From assembly GCA_009926905.1 (NCBI GenBank), contig RFNX01000249.1, positions 1-10,982 of the forward strand: a stretch of 10,982 nt of DNA, read 5' to 3'. This document shows positions 1-6,726 of the stretch, piece after piece. The position numbers were made by a program, and so were the translations under genes. The DNA is from Flavobacteriales bacterium (lineage in GTDB: Bacteria; Bacteroidota; Bacteroidia; Flavobacteriales_D; Crocinitomicaceae). The notes beneath the pieces are model-generated. The model was not told the DNA's origin. It saw only the letters and a program-made list of their open reading frames with translations, and ran no database searches. Numbering within the stretch: position 1 is the first letter of the stretch; every line of letters starts with the position of its first letter.

Positions 1-1244
1 CAATAACTAACGAATACACACTTAAAAACAACACGCGAACGTTCTACATTGAAGTGATTGATGCTCGAAGCAAAGTATTGATTTTAGGTGGGGCTCCGCA
101 TCCAGATATATCAGCTTTGAAAGAAGTTTTGGATGAAAACGAGAACATTGAATCGGAAAGTGTGCTGCTAAAAGATTGGAACAAGACCTTAGATCGCGTG
201 AATTTGGTGATTTGGCACGAACCAGGAATCAATTTTGATCCTTCTATTTTAAGTTTGATTCAGTCTAAGAAAATTCCTTTGTTTTATATCATTGGACCAA
301 ATACTTCGAGCGCTATCATTTCAAAATTGAATATAGGAATTACTGCTGCTCAAGGCAATCAAACAGATGATTTTCAAGGAACTATCAATTCAGCATTTGC
401 AGCTTTTGAAATTTCAGAGAAAGTAGAAGACGCAGTGAATTTCTTTCCCCCTTTGAAAAGTAAATTTGGAAATGTAAAAACTTCTGGAAATACGGAGGTT
501 TTGCTGTATCAACGCATCGGTCAGATTAAGAAAAAGGAACCACTTTTGTTTTTCCAACAAACGAATAATTTACGTTTCGGAGTGTTGTACGGTGAAGGTT
601 TGTGGCGTTGGAAATTGAACGATTTTGTGCGATCAGGCAATCACGAAGCTTTCACAGATTTATTTAGTAAAACCATCAATTACCTGTTAGTGAAACAACA
701 AGGAGCTGGTTTGCGCGTAGAATTTCAAAAACGATTTACAATTGATGAAGAAGTAATTGTGAATGCTTCCTTTTACAACTCTTCTTTGGAACCGATTACA
801 AAACCACAAATTGAAATGAAAATTGTGGCTGAAAATGGCAAAGTTTACCGTTCACAATTTGGTGTCATGGGTTCAGCTTTTAAACTTTCATTAGGAAAGT
901 TGAAAGCTGGAAAATACAAATGGTTCGCGAAAACGGCTTATGACGGTAAAACTTACAACAAGCAAGGCGTTTTTGTAGTGGAAGACATTCAGATTGAAAA
1001 ATCAGAAACGACTGCAAATCATGGGATGTTGAAGCAATTAGCGAAACAATCGAATGGGAAGTTTTTGCTTTTAAAAGAGTACGAAACCTTATTGAAAACC
1101 ATCGAAAACCGAGATGATATTGCAACTGTTTCCTACGAAGAAACGGCTTTCAATGACTTGATGGATTACGTTTCAATTTTCTTGATTCTTTTCTTATTCT
1201 TAGGAGGAGAATGGTTCTTAAGACGTTGGTTAGGTGGATATTAA
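1..1244 (+). CDS. C-terminal part of a large conserved Bacteroidota membrane-anchored protein (function unknown), 5' end cut by window edge
   Basis: The frame is open from base 3 to the TAA at 1242-1244, giving 413 visible residues. The residues before the first GTG (54) read as ordinary protein and run straight into the conserved block VIDARSKVLILGGAPHPDIS (fragment residues 18-37), so the real start is upstream of the window. Other visible marks are an FPPL...FG segment near residue 148, GEGLWRW near 197-203, a beta-rich stretch after about 235, and one membrane helix near 388-406 followed by the basic tail RRWLGGY at the C-terminus. From memory this arrangement, ending in EWFLR..GGY, matches a family of roughly 650-700 residue proteins widespread in Bacteroidota. 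They are often annotated as hypothetical or VWA/BatA-like, with a class I glutamine-amidotransferase-like fold suspected in the middle. No catalytic function can be claimed. The topology suggests a periplasmic body with a short cytoplasmic C-terminal tail. A weak hairpin at 1252-1269 follows the stop. Confidence 0.85.
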   Translation, partial: ITNEYTLKNNTRTFYIEVIDARSKVLILGGAPHPDISALKEVLDENENIESESVLLKDWNKTLDRVNLVIWHEPGINFDPSILSLIQSKKIPLFYIIGPNTSSAIISKLNIGITAAQGNQTDDFQGTINSAFAAFEISEKVEDAVNFFPPLKSKFGNVKTSGNTEVLLYQRIGQIKKKEPLLFFQQTNNLRFGVLYGEGLWRWKLNDFVRSGNHEAFTDLFSKTINYLLVKQQGAGLRVEFQKRFTIDEEVIVNASFYNSSLEPITKPQIEMKIVAENGKVYRSQFGVMGSAFKLSLGKLKAGKYKWFAKTAYDGKTYNKQGVFVVEDIQIEKSETTANHGMLKQLAKQSNGKFLLLKEYETLLKTIENRDDIATVSYEETAFNDLMDYVSIFLILFLFLGGEWFLRRWLGGY

Positions 1245-1638
1245 AATGTAATCCTGATAGCTGTCGCGATGAAAGTGAAAAGTGTTGGGTAAAAAGTTAA
1301 CTCTTTTAAAAATTGGAATATCCATTTAGAACTACATTCAATCTTTTGCAATAATTCTAAAATAATCAAAGGGATAATTCAATTCAAGATTTAAAGTAAT
1401 ACTCAAGTTGTTTTGTTCGCGGTGTTGAATTCGTTATTTATTCTCGTTGAAGTCTAACTTAAAATTCAACAAAACCCTATTTCTTATGCGATTTATATGC
1501 GTAAATGGCGTAAATTTCAATCCTTTGATTTAACATGAAACTAAAACATAGTTTGCAAAGTTTTGGTAGTTAGATTTTTTATATTTTTTCAACATTTACC
1601 TTTCCTTCTTTTTAAGTACTTTTGCAAAAAAAATATTT
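1245..1638. other. Gene-free intergenic stretch with small repeats
   Basis: No frame here has a convincing coding pattern. The stretch holds an imperfect palindrome just after the upstream stop (1252-1269; pairing needs two G-U pairs and one mismatch). It also holds an inverted repeat GTTGAATT (1424-1431) / AATTCAAC (1463-1470), which extends outward with GTTTTGTT (1410-1417) pairing into the CAAAAC that follows the right arm, at the cost of a 6-base bulge. A short direct repeat, GCGTAAAT, occurs at 1499-1506 and 1508-1515. The right end is T-rich and carries the promoter of the next gene. In sequence this AT-rich (chance hairpins are common), so none of the repeats is a firm regulatory site. 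Confidence 0.5.
1617..1624 (+). promoter_or_regulatory. Bacteroidota -7 promoter box for the 1639 lipoprotein gene
   Basis: TACTTTTG matches the Bacteroidota -7 consensus TAnnTTTG at every defined base. It sits 14 bases before the ATG at 1639, which puts the likely transcription start near 1629 and leaves an A-rich leader of about 10 bases. No clear TTTG -33 box is visible at the expected spacing. The upstream stretch is strongly T-rich. Confidence 0.65.
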
Positions 1639-2190
1639 ATGAAAAAATTGATTTTCCTTTTAACCACAATAGCACTATTGTCATCTTGTGGCGTAAAAGT
1701 TCCATACACCAACCAAATCAGAGATGAATTCGGTTTAGATTCAGATGAAAAAATGAGACAAGTTCAATTTTTTACTTCGCATACTGTTATTCTCAATCAA
1801 GACCAAAAATCCGATAGTGAGAATACCACCCAAAATGGAACATTGGTTTCAAGTTCTAGTAGTAAAAAGGAATCAATCATTATTCCGGCTGGAACTAAGT
1901 GTGTTTTCGAAGATTTTGGATCTAAAGGAGAAATACGTGTGCGTTTTGAGCTAGGTGAAAACAAAATTATCGCATTTGCAACTAAAGCAGAGAATACATC
2001 TGCAAATAAACGTTATTATTTTGACGCTGATTGGAATGCTCAAGGTGGGCCAAAAATCAATTATGGTGAAAATGTTTATAAAATTGATATGTTAAGAGGA
2101 AGTCCTCGCACAGCACATTTATTAGTTGTGAAAAAACGTCTTGAAAAAACTAAACGCAAAGAACGTGTTGTAAAAGGAATGAAAGTTTAG
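1639..2190 (+). CDS. Small lipoprotein of unknown function
   Basis: This is a 183-residue protein with a lipoprotein signal peptide: MKK, a hydrophobic core of about 12 residues, then the lipobox LLSSC with the lipidated Cys at residue 17. The mature part begins GVKVPYTNQIRDEFGL and continues with a segment rich in beta propensity (QVQFFTSHTVIL). A low-complexity Ser/Thr/Asn linker with a five-Ser run lies around residues 60-77. A second beta-rich part holds IIIPAGTKCVFEDFG and YYFDADW. The C-terminus is very basic (KKRLEKTKRKERVVKGMKV). I recall similar cell-envelope lipoproteins starting with a GxKVPYT-like motif in other Bacteroidota but know of no assigned function. It has its own promoter (1617-1624) and is followed after 32 bases by the E1 dehydrogenase gene on the same strand, so the two could share a transcript, although a functional link is not obvious. 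The ATG is the only sensible start because it begins the signal peptide. Confidence 0.85.
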   Translation: MKKLIFLLTTIALLSSCGVKVPYTNQIRDEFGLDSDEKMRQVQFFTSHTVILNQDQKSDSENTTQNGTLVSSSSSKKESIIIPAGTKCVFEDFGSKGEIRVRFELGENKIIAFATKAENTSANKRYYFDADWNAQGGPKINYGENVYKIDMLRGSPRTAHLLVVKKRLEKTKRKERVVKGMKV

Positions 2191-2222
2191 TTCCTACCTT
2201 AGTTTCAAATCTAAATTATCTT

Positions 2223-4223
2223 ATGGAAGTTTTAGAAAAACGTCACATTGAATTCAATCGTGAAGGATTTGATGATGCAGAATTAGTGGCGATTTATAAG
2301 AAATTGTTAAAGCCACGTTTGATTGAAGAAAAAATGTTAATTCTTCTTCGTCAGGGTAAAATCACCAAATGGTTTTCTGGTTGGGGACAAGAAGGAATTT
2401 CTGTTGGATGTACGTATGCAATGGACAAAGAGGAATACATGTTACCTATGCACCGAAATTTAGGCGTATTTACAACCCGAGACATTCCGTTAAACCGTTT
2501 GTTCGCTCAATTTCAAGGAAAACTTTCAGGTTTTACAAAAGGCCGTGATCGTTCTTTCCATTTTGGTACGCAAGAATACAAGTTAGTAGGAATGATTTCG
2601 CATTTGGGACCACAATTAGGAATTGCCGATGGAATAGCTCTTGCTAATAAAATTCAAAAGAATGGAAAATCAACGATGGTTTTCACTGGTGACGGTGGTG
2701 CTTCTGAAGGTGATTTTCACGAATCATTAAACGTAGCTGCTGTTTGGGATTTGTCAGTTATATTTTCAATAGAGAATAATCAATGGGGACTTTCAACGCC
2801 TTCCATCGAACAATTTAGATGTAAGCAATTTATTGACAAAGGAATAGGATATGGAATGAATGCTGTTCAAGTGGATGGGAACAATATTTTGGAAGTCATT
2901 CGAACGGTACGAAAAATTAACGACGACATTCGAAATGAACCGAAACCTTACATTTTGGAGTTGATGACTTTCAGAATGAGAGGCCACGAAGAATCTTCTG
3001 GAACTAAATATTACCCTGAAGGAATTCAAGACGAATGGACGCAAAAAGATCCTGTTGCCAATTATGAACTATATTTGAAAGAAATTGGAGTTCTAACGGA
3101 CGATTTGGAAAACGAAATCAAAGCGGCATTTAAAGAAGAAATTCAATCGGGTTTTGAAACAGCACAAGCTGAAGGACCTATAGTTGCAAGTTTAGAAACA
3201 GAATTAGCGGATGTTTATGCACCGTTTACCCAAGCAATTGTAAATGCTGGTGGCGCAAAAACTGAAAAAAGATTCATTGACGCGATTCAAGATGCATTGA
3301 TTCAATCGATGGAAAAATACCCTGATTTAATTTTGATGGGACAAGACATTGCTGAATACGGCGGTGCTTTCAAAGTTACTGAAGGTTTGGTAGATCAATT
3401 TGGAAAAGATCGCGTTCGCAACACACCAATTTGTGAATCGGCAATTGTTGGAGCTGGTTTAGGTTTGTCCATTTCAGGAATGAAAGCGATGGTTGAGATG
3501 CAATTTGCTGATTTTGTAACGTGTGGTTTCAATCAAATTATCAATAACTTAGCTAAAATGCACTGGCGTTGGGGACAAAATGCGGATGTTGTAGTGCGCA
3601 TGCCAACTGGAGCAGGAACAGCAGCTGGACCCTTCCATTCACAAAGCAACGAAGCTTGGTTTTTTCATACGCCAGGTTTAAAAATCTTGTATCCTTCAAA
3701 TCCTTATGACGCAAAAGGAATGTTGAATGCTGCCATTGAAGATCCAAATCCTGTTTTGTTTTTCGAACACAAATTGTTGTACAGAAGCATCAAAGAAGAA
3801 ATTCCAAATGATTACTATACAGTAGAAATTGGAAAAGCAGCAACTGTTACTGAAGGAACAGATTTAACAATAATCACTTATGGTGCAGGGGTTCATTGGG
3901 CAAAAGAAGCGTTGACAAAATTCCCAGATATTTCTGCTGAAATCATGGATTTACGAACCCTGTTGCCATTGGACACAGATGCCATTTACAAAGCTGTTAA
4001 AAAAACAGGTAAAGTGATTGTGCTTCATGAAGATTGTATGATCGGTGGAATAGGAGGAGAGTTGGTTGCAATGATTACTGAAAATTGTTTCCAATCTTTG
4101 GATGCGCCTGTTATGCGGGTTGCTTCTTTGGATACACCTGTTCCATTTGCAGTTTCGTTGGAAAAGCAATTTTTACCTCAAGAACGCTTGTTGGAAACGA
4201 TTGAAAAAATAATTAATTATTAG
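2223..4223 (+). CDS. Fused 2-oxoacid dehydrogenase E1 alpha/beta subunit (branched-chain or related type)
   Basis: The 666-residue protein joins both E1 subunits of a thiamine-diphosphate-dependent 2-oxoacid dehydrogenase complex. The alpha half (about 20-330) has the ThDP motif starting GDGGASEGDF at 156-165 and closing at N185/N186, plus the RGHEESSG loop near 253-260 that corresponds to the phosphorylation-loop region of E1 alpha. The beta half (about 345-666) has GQDIAEYGG (373-381), TPICESAIVGAGLG (401-414) with the Glu expected to contact the ThDP aminopyrimidine, and GPFHSQSNEAWF (469-480). Such single-chain E1 proteins are common in Bacteroidota and are usually named 2-oxoisovalerate (branched-chain) dehydrogenase, which would decarboxylate valine/leucine/isoleucine-derived 2-oxoacids for branched fatty acid primers. 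The substrate is inferred from family habit, not proven by residues. Acetoin dehydrogenase-like activity is an alternative. No E2 or E3 partner gene adjoins it. A near-consensus -7 box (TACCTTAG, 2195-2202) lies just upstream. Confidence 0.93.
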   Translation: MEVLEKRHIEFNREGFDDAELVAIYKKLLKPRLIEEKMLILLRQGKITKWFSGWGQEGISVGCTYAMDKEEYMLPMHRNLGVFTTRDIPLNRLFAQFQGKLSGFTKGRDRSFHFGTQEYKLVGMISHLGPQLGIADGIALANKIQKNGKSTMVFTGDGGASEGDFHESLNVAAVWDLSVIFSIENNQWGLSTPSIEQFRCKQFIDKGIGYGMNAVQVDGNNILEVIRTVRKINDDIRNEPKPYILELMTFRMRGHEESSGTKYYPEGIQDEWTQKDPVANYELYLKEIGVLTDDLENEIKAAFKEEIQSGFETAQAEGPIVASLETELADVYAPFTQAIVNAGGAKTEKRFIDAIQDALIQSMEKYPDLILMGQDIAEYGGAFKVTEGLVDQFGKDRVRNTPICESAIVGAGLGLSISGMKAMVEMQFADFVTCGFNQIINNLAKMHWRWGQNADVVVRMPTGAGTAAGPFHSQSNEAWFFHTPGLKILYPSNPYDAKGMLNAAIEDPNPVLFFEHKLLYRSIKEEIPNDYYTVEIGKAATVTEGTDLTIITYGAGVHWAKEALTKFPDISAEIMDLRTLLPLDTDAIYKAVKKTGKVIVLHEDCMIGGIGGELVAMITENCFQSLDAPVMRVASLDTPVPFAVSLEKQFLPQERLLETIEKIINY

Positions 4224-4226
4224 ATT

Positions 4227-4257
4227 GATGTGGGCTTCGAGAGCCTCAGCCCAAATC
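4227..4257 (+). repeat. Hairpin 1 of the repeat locus (possible terminator of the E1 gene)
   Basis: GATGTGGGCT (4227-4236) pairs with AGCCCAAATC (4248-4257) over ten positions with one G/A mismatch. The loop is the 11 bases TCGAGAGCCTC. It begins 3 bases after the E1 stop codon. No T-run follows, since the tandem repeats begin inside this hairpin, so intrinsic termination is only a possibility. Confidence 0.6.
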
Positions 4258-4333
4258 GTGCGCCTCAGCCCATATCGAGAGCCTCAGCCCACATCGTGCG
4301 CCTCAGCCCACATCGATAGCCTTAGTTCATATA
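4239..4333 (+). repeat. 19-base tandem repeat, five units, GC-rich, non-coding
   Basis: The units start at 4239, 4258, 4277, 4296 and 4315. The shared core is CCTCAGCCC followed by AnATC. The first five bases alternate GAGAG, GTGCG, GAGAG, GTGCG and end in a decayed GATAG unit (CCTTAGTTC), so the array is really two 38-base dimers differing at two positions plus a degenerate fifth unit. A 19-base period is not a multiple of three, and the frame of the preceding gene has already stopped, so it is not coding. The units are about 60-70 percent GC in a clearly AT-rich neighbourhood. There are no unique spacers, which rules out a CRISPR array. Confidence 0.9.
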
Positions 4334-4338
4334 AAAAT

Positions 4339-4375
4339 TGAATAGTTAACTGAGGCTCTCGAAGTCAACTATTCA
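4339..4375 (+). repeat. Hairpin 2 of the repeat locus, loop complementary to hairpin 1
   Basis: TGAATAGTT (4339-4347) pairs perfectly with AACTATTCA (4367-4375). After one A/C mismatch the stem continues with ACT/AGT. The loop, GAGGCTCTCGA (4352-4362), is the exact reverse complement of the loop of hairpin 1. The wider 15-base arm CTGAGGCTCTCGAAG (4350-4364) is the inverse of 4235-4249. A moderately T-rich stretch (TTCTTAATTTT) follows, so it could act as a terminator for upstream transcripts just before the LtaS-like gene. Confidence 0.7.
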
Positions 4376-4379
4376 TTCT

Positions 4380-4387
4380 TAATTTTA
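4380..4387 (+). promoter_or_regulatory. Weak candidate -7 box for the LtaS-like gene
   Basis: TAATTTTA matches TAnnTTTG at all defined bases except the last. It lies 15 bases before the ATG at 4403, the same spacing as the better promoters in this window. No -33 box is visible. AT-rich sequence makes chance matches likely. Confidence 0.3.
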
Positions 4388-4402
4388 CATGCTAAATTAA
4401 AT

Positions 4403-6229
4403 ATGTCAATACTCAAAAGAAATTCAATCCTAAACCTTTTATCTAAACTGAGTTTGGTCTTGTTTTTCTTAGAGTTGTATCGTATTCTTTTGATTTTAAC
4501 AAATTCGCGTTCTTTTCCGAATTTTGGAATTTATGAACACATTATCGGAATTTGGTTTGATGTAATAACGGTTGCACTCTATTTTTTACCATTCATTGTT
4601 TTTTCGTTAATTCCAATTCCAAAAAAAGTTGAAAATGCTAGAAAGGTTGTGCTTATATTCATTTTTGCAATAACAAGCTTTGTTGTCTATTTATTCAATG
4701 CAATGGATGTTGCATATTTCTCTTATGTAAACAAGCGTACAAGTTATGATTATTTAGTTTACATGTTGACAAACGACGAATCAAGTAATCTAGCTGGAGA
4801 TTTCTTAATGGAATTTTGGTGGTTGCTAACTTTTTTTATATTTTCTTATATTTCAACCGTTTATGTATATCAACGTTTAAAATCAGTTGAAGTAGATTTT
4901 CATTCCAAAAAAGCTTATCTTACGTTATTATTGACTGTTTTAATTACTGTAATTGTTGGTCGTGGGGGATTTCAATTGCGACCAATTGGAATTATCGAAT
5001 CTACCAATTATTGTTCAATTGAAAATTCTCCTGGCGTTTTAAATTCTGCATTCACAATTCTCAAAACTTATAGCAGTTTAGCAGTTGAGAAAAAAGAGTA
5101 TTTTTCATCAGAAACAGAATTAAATCATTATTTCAATCCAGTACAATTTACACGACCACAACATATTCTCAATGATTCGATGAATGTTGTTTTGGTTTTA
5201 TTTGAGAGTTTTGGCTCCATGTATGTTGGACCAAAGAATCCAGAGAGTTACACACCTTATTTGGATTCTGTTTTAGCGCATTCCATGTATTTTGACCAAG
5301 CAATAGCTAATTGCAGAACTTCCATGGATGCTGTGCCAACTGTTGTTTCATCAATTCCAACATGGATGACGAAAAGTTTTATTTTATCTTCTTACAGTAA
5401 CAATCAATTTCAAAGTATTCCTAGTATATTAAAGGAAAAAGGTTATTCTTCCGCATTTTTTCATGGGTGTACAAACGGTTCCATGCGTTTTGATGCATTT
5501 GCTGCTGCTGCTGGTTTTGACAAGTATTTTGGTAGAACTGAATACAACAACGAAAAACATTTCGATGGCAATTGGGGCATTTGGGACCATCAATTTATGC
5601 CATGGACTTTAGAGCAAATGGATAAAATGAAAAAGCCATTTTTTGGAATGATTTTTACGCTTTCTTCACATCATCCTTATTTGATTCACAAAGATTTTAA
5701 AGACAAAGTGAAAATCAACCCAAAAGATCCGATTTGCGGCACAATTAGTTATGTTGATTTTGCGTTCAAAGAATTTTGGGAGAAAGCACAAACAAAACCA
5801 TGGTTTAAAAATACGATTTTTATCTTCTCTGCAGACCATGTGGGACCGACAAAACGTGCTGATCGTATTTCATTAGATTATTCGTATCATATTCCAATCG
5901 CTTTTTATCACGCAAGTGAAAAACTACCCAAAATTCCTGCTAATACTCCTTTCCAACAAATTGACATTTTACCAACCTTAATGGATATAATGAATGTTAA
6001 AACAAAATTTTACGCTTTTGGAACTTCGTATTTCAATCCAAAAAAACAACCAAAAATTGTTTATTCGCAAGAGAATTTAATTTGTTTTCGTCCCGGAAAA
6101 GCAACTTTAACATGGAACGATAAAAGTCATAGAAAATGGAAAAAGGAAGATAAATTAGTCATTCAAAAAATGAAAGCCATTTATCAACATTACACCACCG
6201 ATTTAATTGATAATCGAATGACTCCTTAA
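4403..6229 (+). CDS. LtaS-family membrane phosphoglycerol transferase / sulfatase-fold protein
   Basis: The 608-residue protein has the LtaS layout. About five membrane helices occupy roughly residues 10-32, 48-70, 81-103, 136-156 and 170-187, and an extracytoplasmic alkaline-phosphatase/sulfatase-fold domain fills about 255-550. Metal and catalytic marks are visible: VVLVLFESFGS with Glu268, NCRTSMDAVP with Thr306 as the likely nucleophile, GIWDHQF (392-398), SSHHPY (421-426) and SADHVG with Asp478-His479. LtaS enzymes move glycerol-phosphate units from phosphatidylglycerol. Gram-negative relatives act on periplasmic glycans or other envelope substrates, and the substrate here cannot be read from sequence. 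Phosphoethanolamine transferases share the fold but differ in membrane part and motifs, so they are less likely. It follows the repeat locus on the same strand and converges on the haem c lipoprotein gene with 7 bases between stops. The ATG at 4403 precedes a basic segment and TM1. Confidence 0.9.
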   Translation: MSILKRNSILNLLSKLSLVLFFLELYRILLILTNSRSFPNFGIYEHIIGIWFDVITVALYFLPFIVFSLIPIPKKVENARKVVLIFIFAITSFVVYLFNAMDVAYFSYVNKRTSYDYLVYMLTNDESSNLAGDFLMEFWWLLTFFIFSYISTVYVYQRLKSVEVDFHSKKAYLTLLLTVLITVIVGRGGFQLRPIGIIESTNYCSIENSPGVLNSAFTILKTYSSLAVEKKEYFSSETELNHYFNPVQFTRPQHILNDSMNVVLVLFESFGSMYVGPKNPESYTPYLDSVLAHSMYFDQAIANCRTSMDAVPTVVSSIPTWMTKSFILSSYSNNQFQSIPSILKEKGYSSAFFHGCTNGSMRFDAFAAAAGFDKYFGRTEYNNEKHFDGNWGIWDHQFMPWTLEQMDKMKKPFFGMIFTLSSHHPYLIHKDFKDKVKINPKDPICGTISYVDFAFKEFWEKAQTKPWFKNTIFIFSADHVGPTKRADRISLDYSYHIPIAFYHASEKLPKIPANTPFQQIDILPTLMDIMNVKTKFYAFGTSYFNPKKQPKIVYSQENLICFRPGKATLTWNDKSHRKWKKEDKLVIQKMKAIYQHYTTDLIDNRMTP

Positions 6230-6248
6230 GTTCTAGTTATTTAGAACT
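6229..6248. terminator. Short symmetric hairpin between convergent genes (possible bidirectional terminator)
   Basis: AGTTCTA (6229-6235) and TAGAACT (6242-6248) form a perfect 7-bp stem with a 6-base loop. The left arm starts on the last base of the LtaS-like stop codon, and the loop contains most of the stop codon of the opposing gene. Neither side has a real T-run, so it is a weak terminator at best. Confidence 0.35.
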
Positions 6249-6581
6249 CATTGTTACTAAGTACTTTAAAATCAAATTCTCTTCTTTTGGTGAAATTGGT
6301 TTGCTATCTTTGTTTGAAATCTCACTCATTTTCGGAACGATTCTCTTCCACGATTCAGGTGTTTCATTCGCTGGTTTTACTAAATCGTGACAGGTAGAAC
6401 ATTTGGCATCGTATAAACTTTTTCCTTCATTTAATTCTGCTAACGTGTAACCTGGATATAATTTTTGTCCTCTTTCGATGTCCGTAGGAATTGCTGTTGT
6501 TTCAGTGACTGTTGCTTTTTTTGCTGTATTACACGCAACTGCAAATCCAATTACAGCTATAATAATAAATGATTTTTTCAT
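6237..6581 (-). CDS. Small c-type cytochrome lipoprotein
   Basis: The 114-residue protein has a lipoprotein signal (MKKSFIIIAVIGFAVAC, lipidated Cys at 17), a Thr/Ala-rich linker, and a single haem c attachment motif, CSTCH, at residues 61-65. His65 is the expected proximal haem ligand. Met85 in the segment IVPKMSEI is a candidate distal ligand. The ending (ISPKEENLILKYLVTMSS) resembles the last helix of class I cytochrome c domains. The likely role is a membrane-tethered periplasmic electron carrier or haem-binding accessory, with no partner oxidase or reductase nearby to say which. It is a single gene on the minus strand, convergent with the LtaS-like gene. It is separated from the E2 gene downstream-to-upstream by 145 bases containing the E2 terminator, so it is not in the pdh operon. 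Its promoter is unclear: TAGGTTTT (minus strand, 6602-6609) matches all defined bases of the -7 box except the last. Confidence 0.88.
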   Translation of the reverse strand: MKKSFIIIAVIGFAVACNTAKKATVTETTAIPTDIERGQKLYPGYTLAELNEGKSLYDAKCSTCHDLVKPANETPESWKRIVPKMSEISNKDSKPISPKEENLILKYLVTMSSK

Positions 6582-6601
6582 AGAAATAATTTAAGGTCTA
6601 G

Positions 6602-6609
6602 AAAACCTA
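6602..6609 (-). promoter_or_regulatory. Weak candidate -7 box for the cytochrome lipoprotein gene
   Basis: Read on the minus strand the bases are TAGGTTTT, one base off TAnnTTTG, and they lie 20 bases before the ATG (6579-6581). No -33 box is seen at the usual spacing, so this is only a candidate. Confidence 0.3.
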
Positions 6610-6669
6610 ATTGAATTATAAAATTAATATAAGAATTCGAACAGAGTTTATAAAACTTCAACAACTAGT

Positions 6670-6707
6670 TATAAAAATAAAAAAGGACTTACAAATTGCA
6701 AGTCCTT
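6670..6707 (-). terminator. Rho-independent terminator of the pdhA-E2 operon
   Basis: On the minus strand AAGGACTT pairs perfectly with AAGTCCTT (arms 6700-6707 and 6683-6690) around a 9-base loop. It is followed directly by a T-rich tail (TTTTTATTTTTAT, 6672-6684). It begins about 20 bases after the E2 stop codon, as expected for an intrinsic terminator that ends this operon and separates it from the cytochrome gene. Confidence 0.85.
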
Positions 6708-6726
6708 CTAAATTGTATTTTTTCAT

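Noticed and set aside
54..56. GTG as the start of the first gene
   Set aside because: The frame stays open to the left edge and the preceding residues (NTRTFYIE before VIDARSK) match the conserved part of the family, so the gene is simply cut by the window.
2223..4223. Acetoin dehydrogenase or pyruvate dehydrogenase E1 as a firm call for the fused protein
   Set aside because: The fused architecture is mainly known to me from branched-chain-type E1 in Bacteroidota, and no acetoin genes adjoin it; the substrate remains inferred.
4239..4333. CRISPR array
   Set aside because: Units are 19 bases directly head to tail with no unique spacers, and no cas genes are present.
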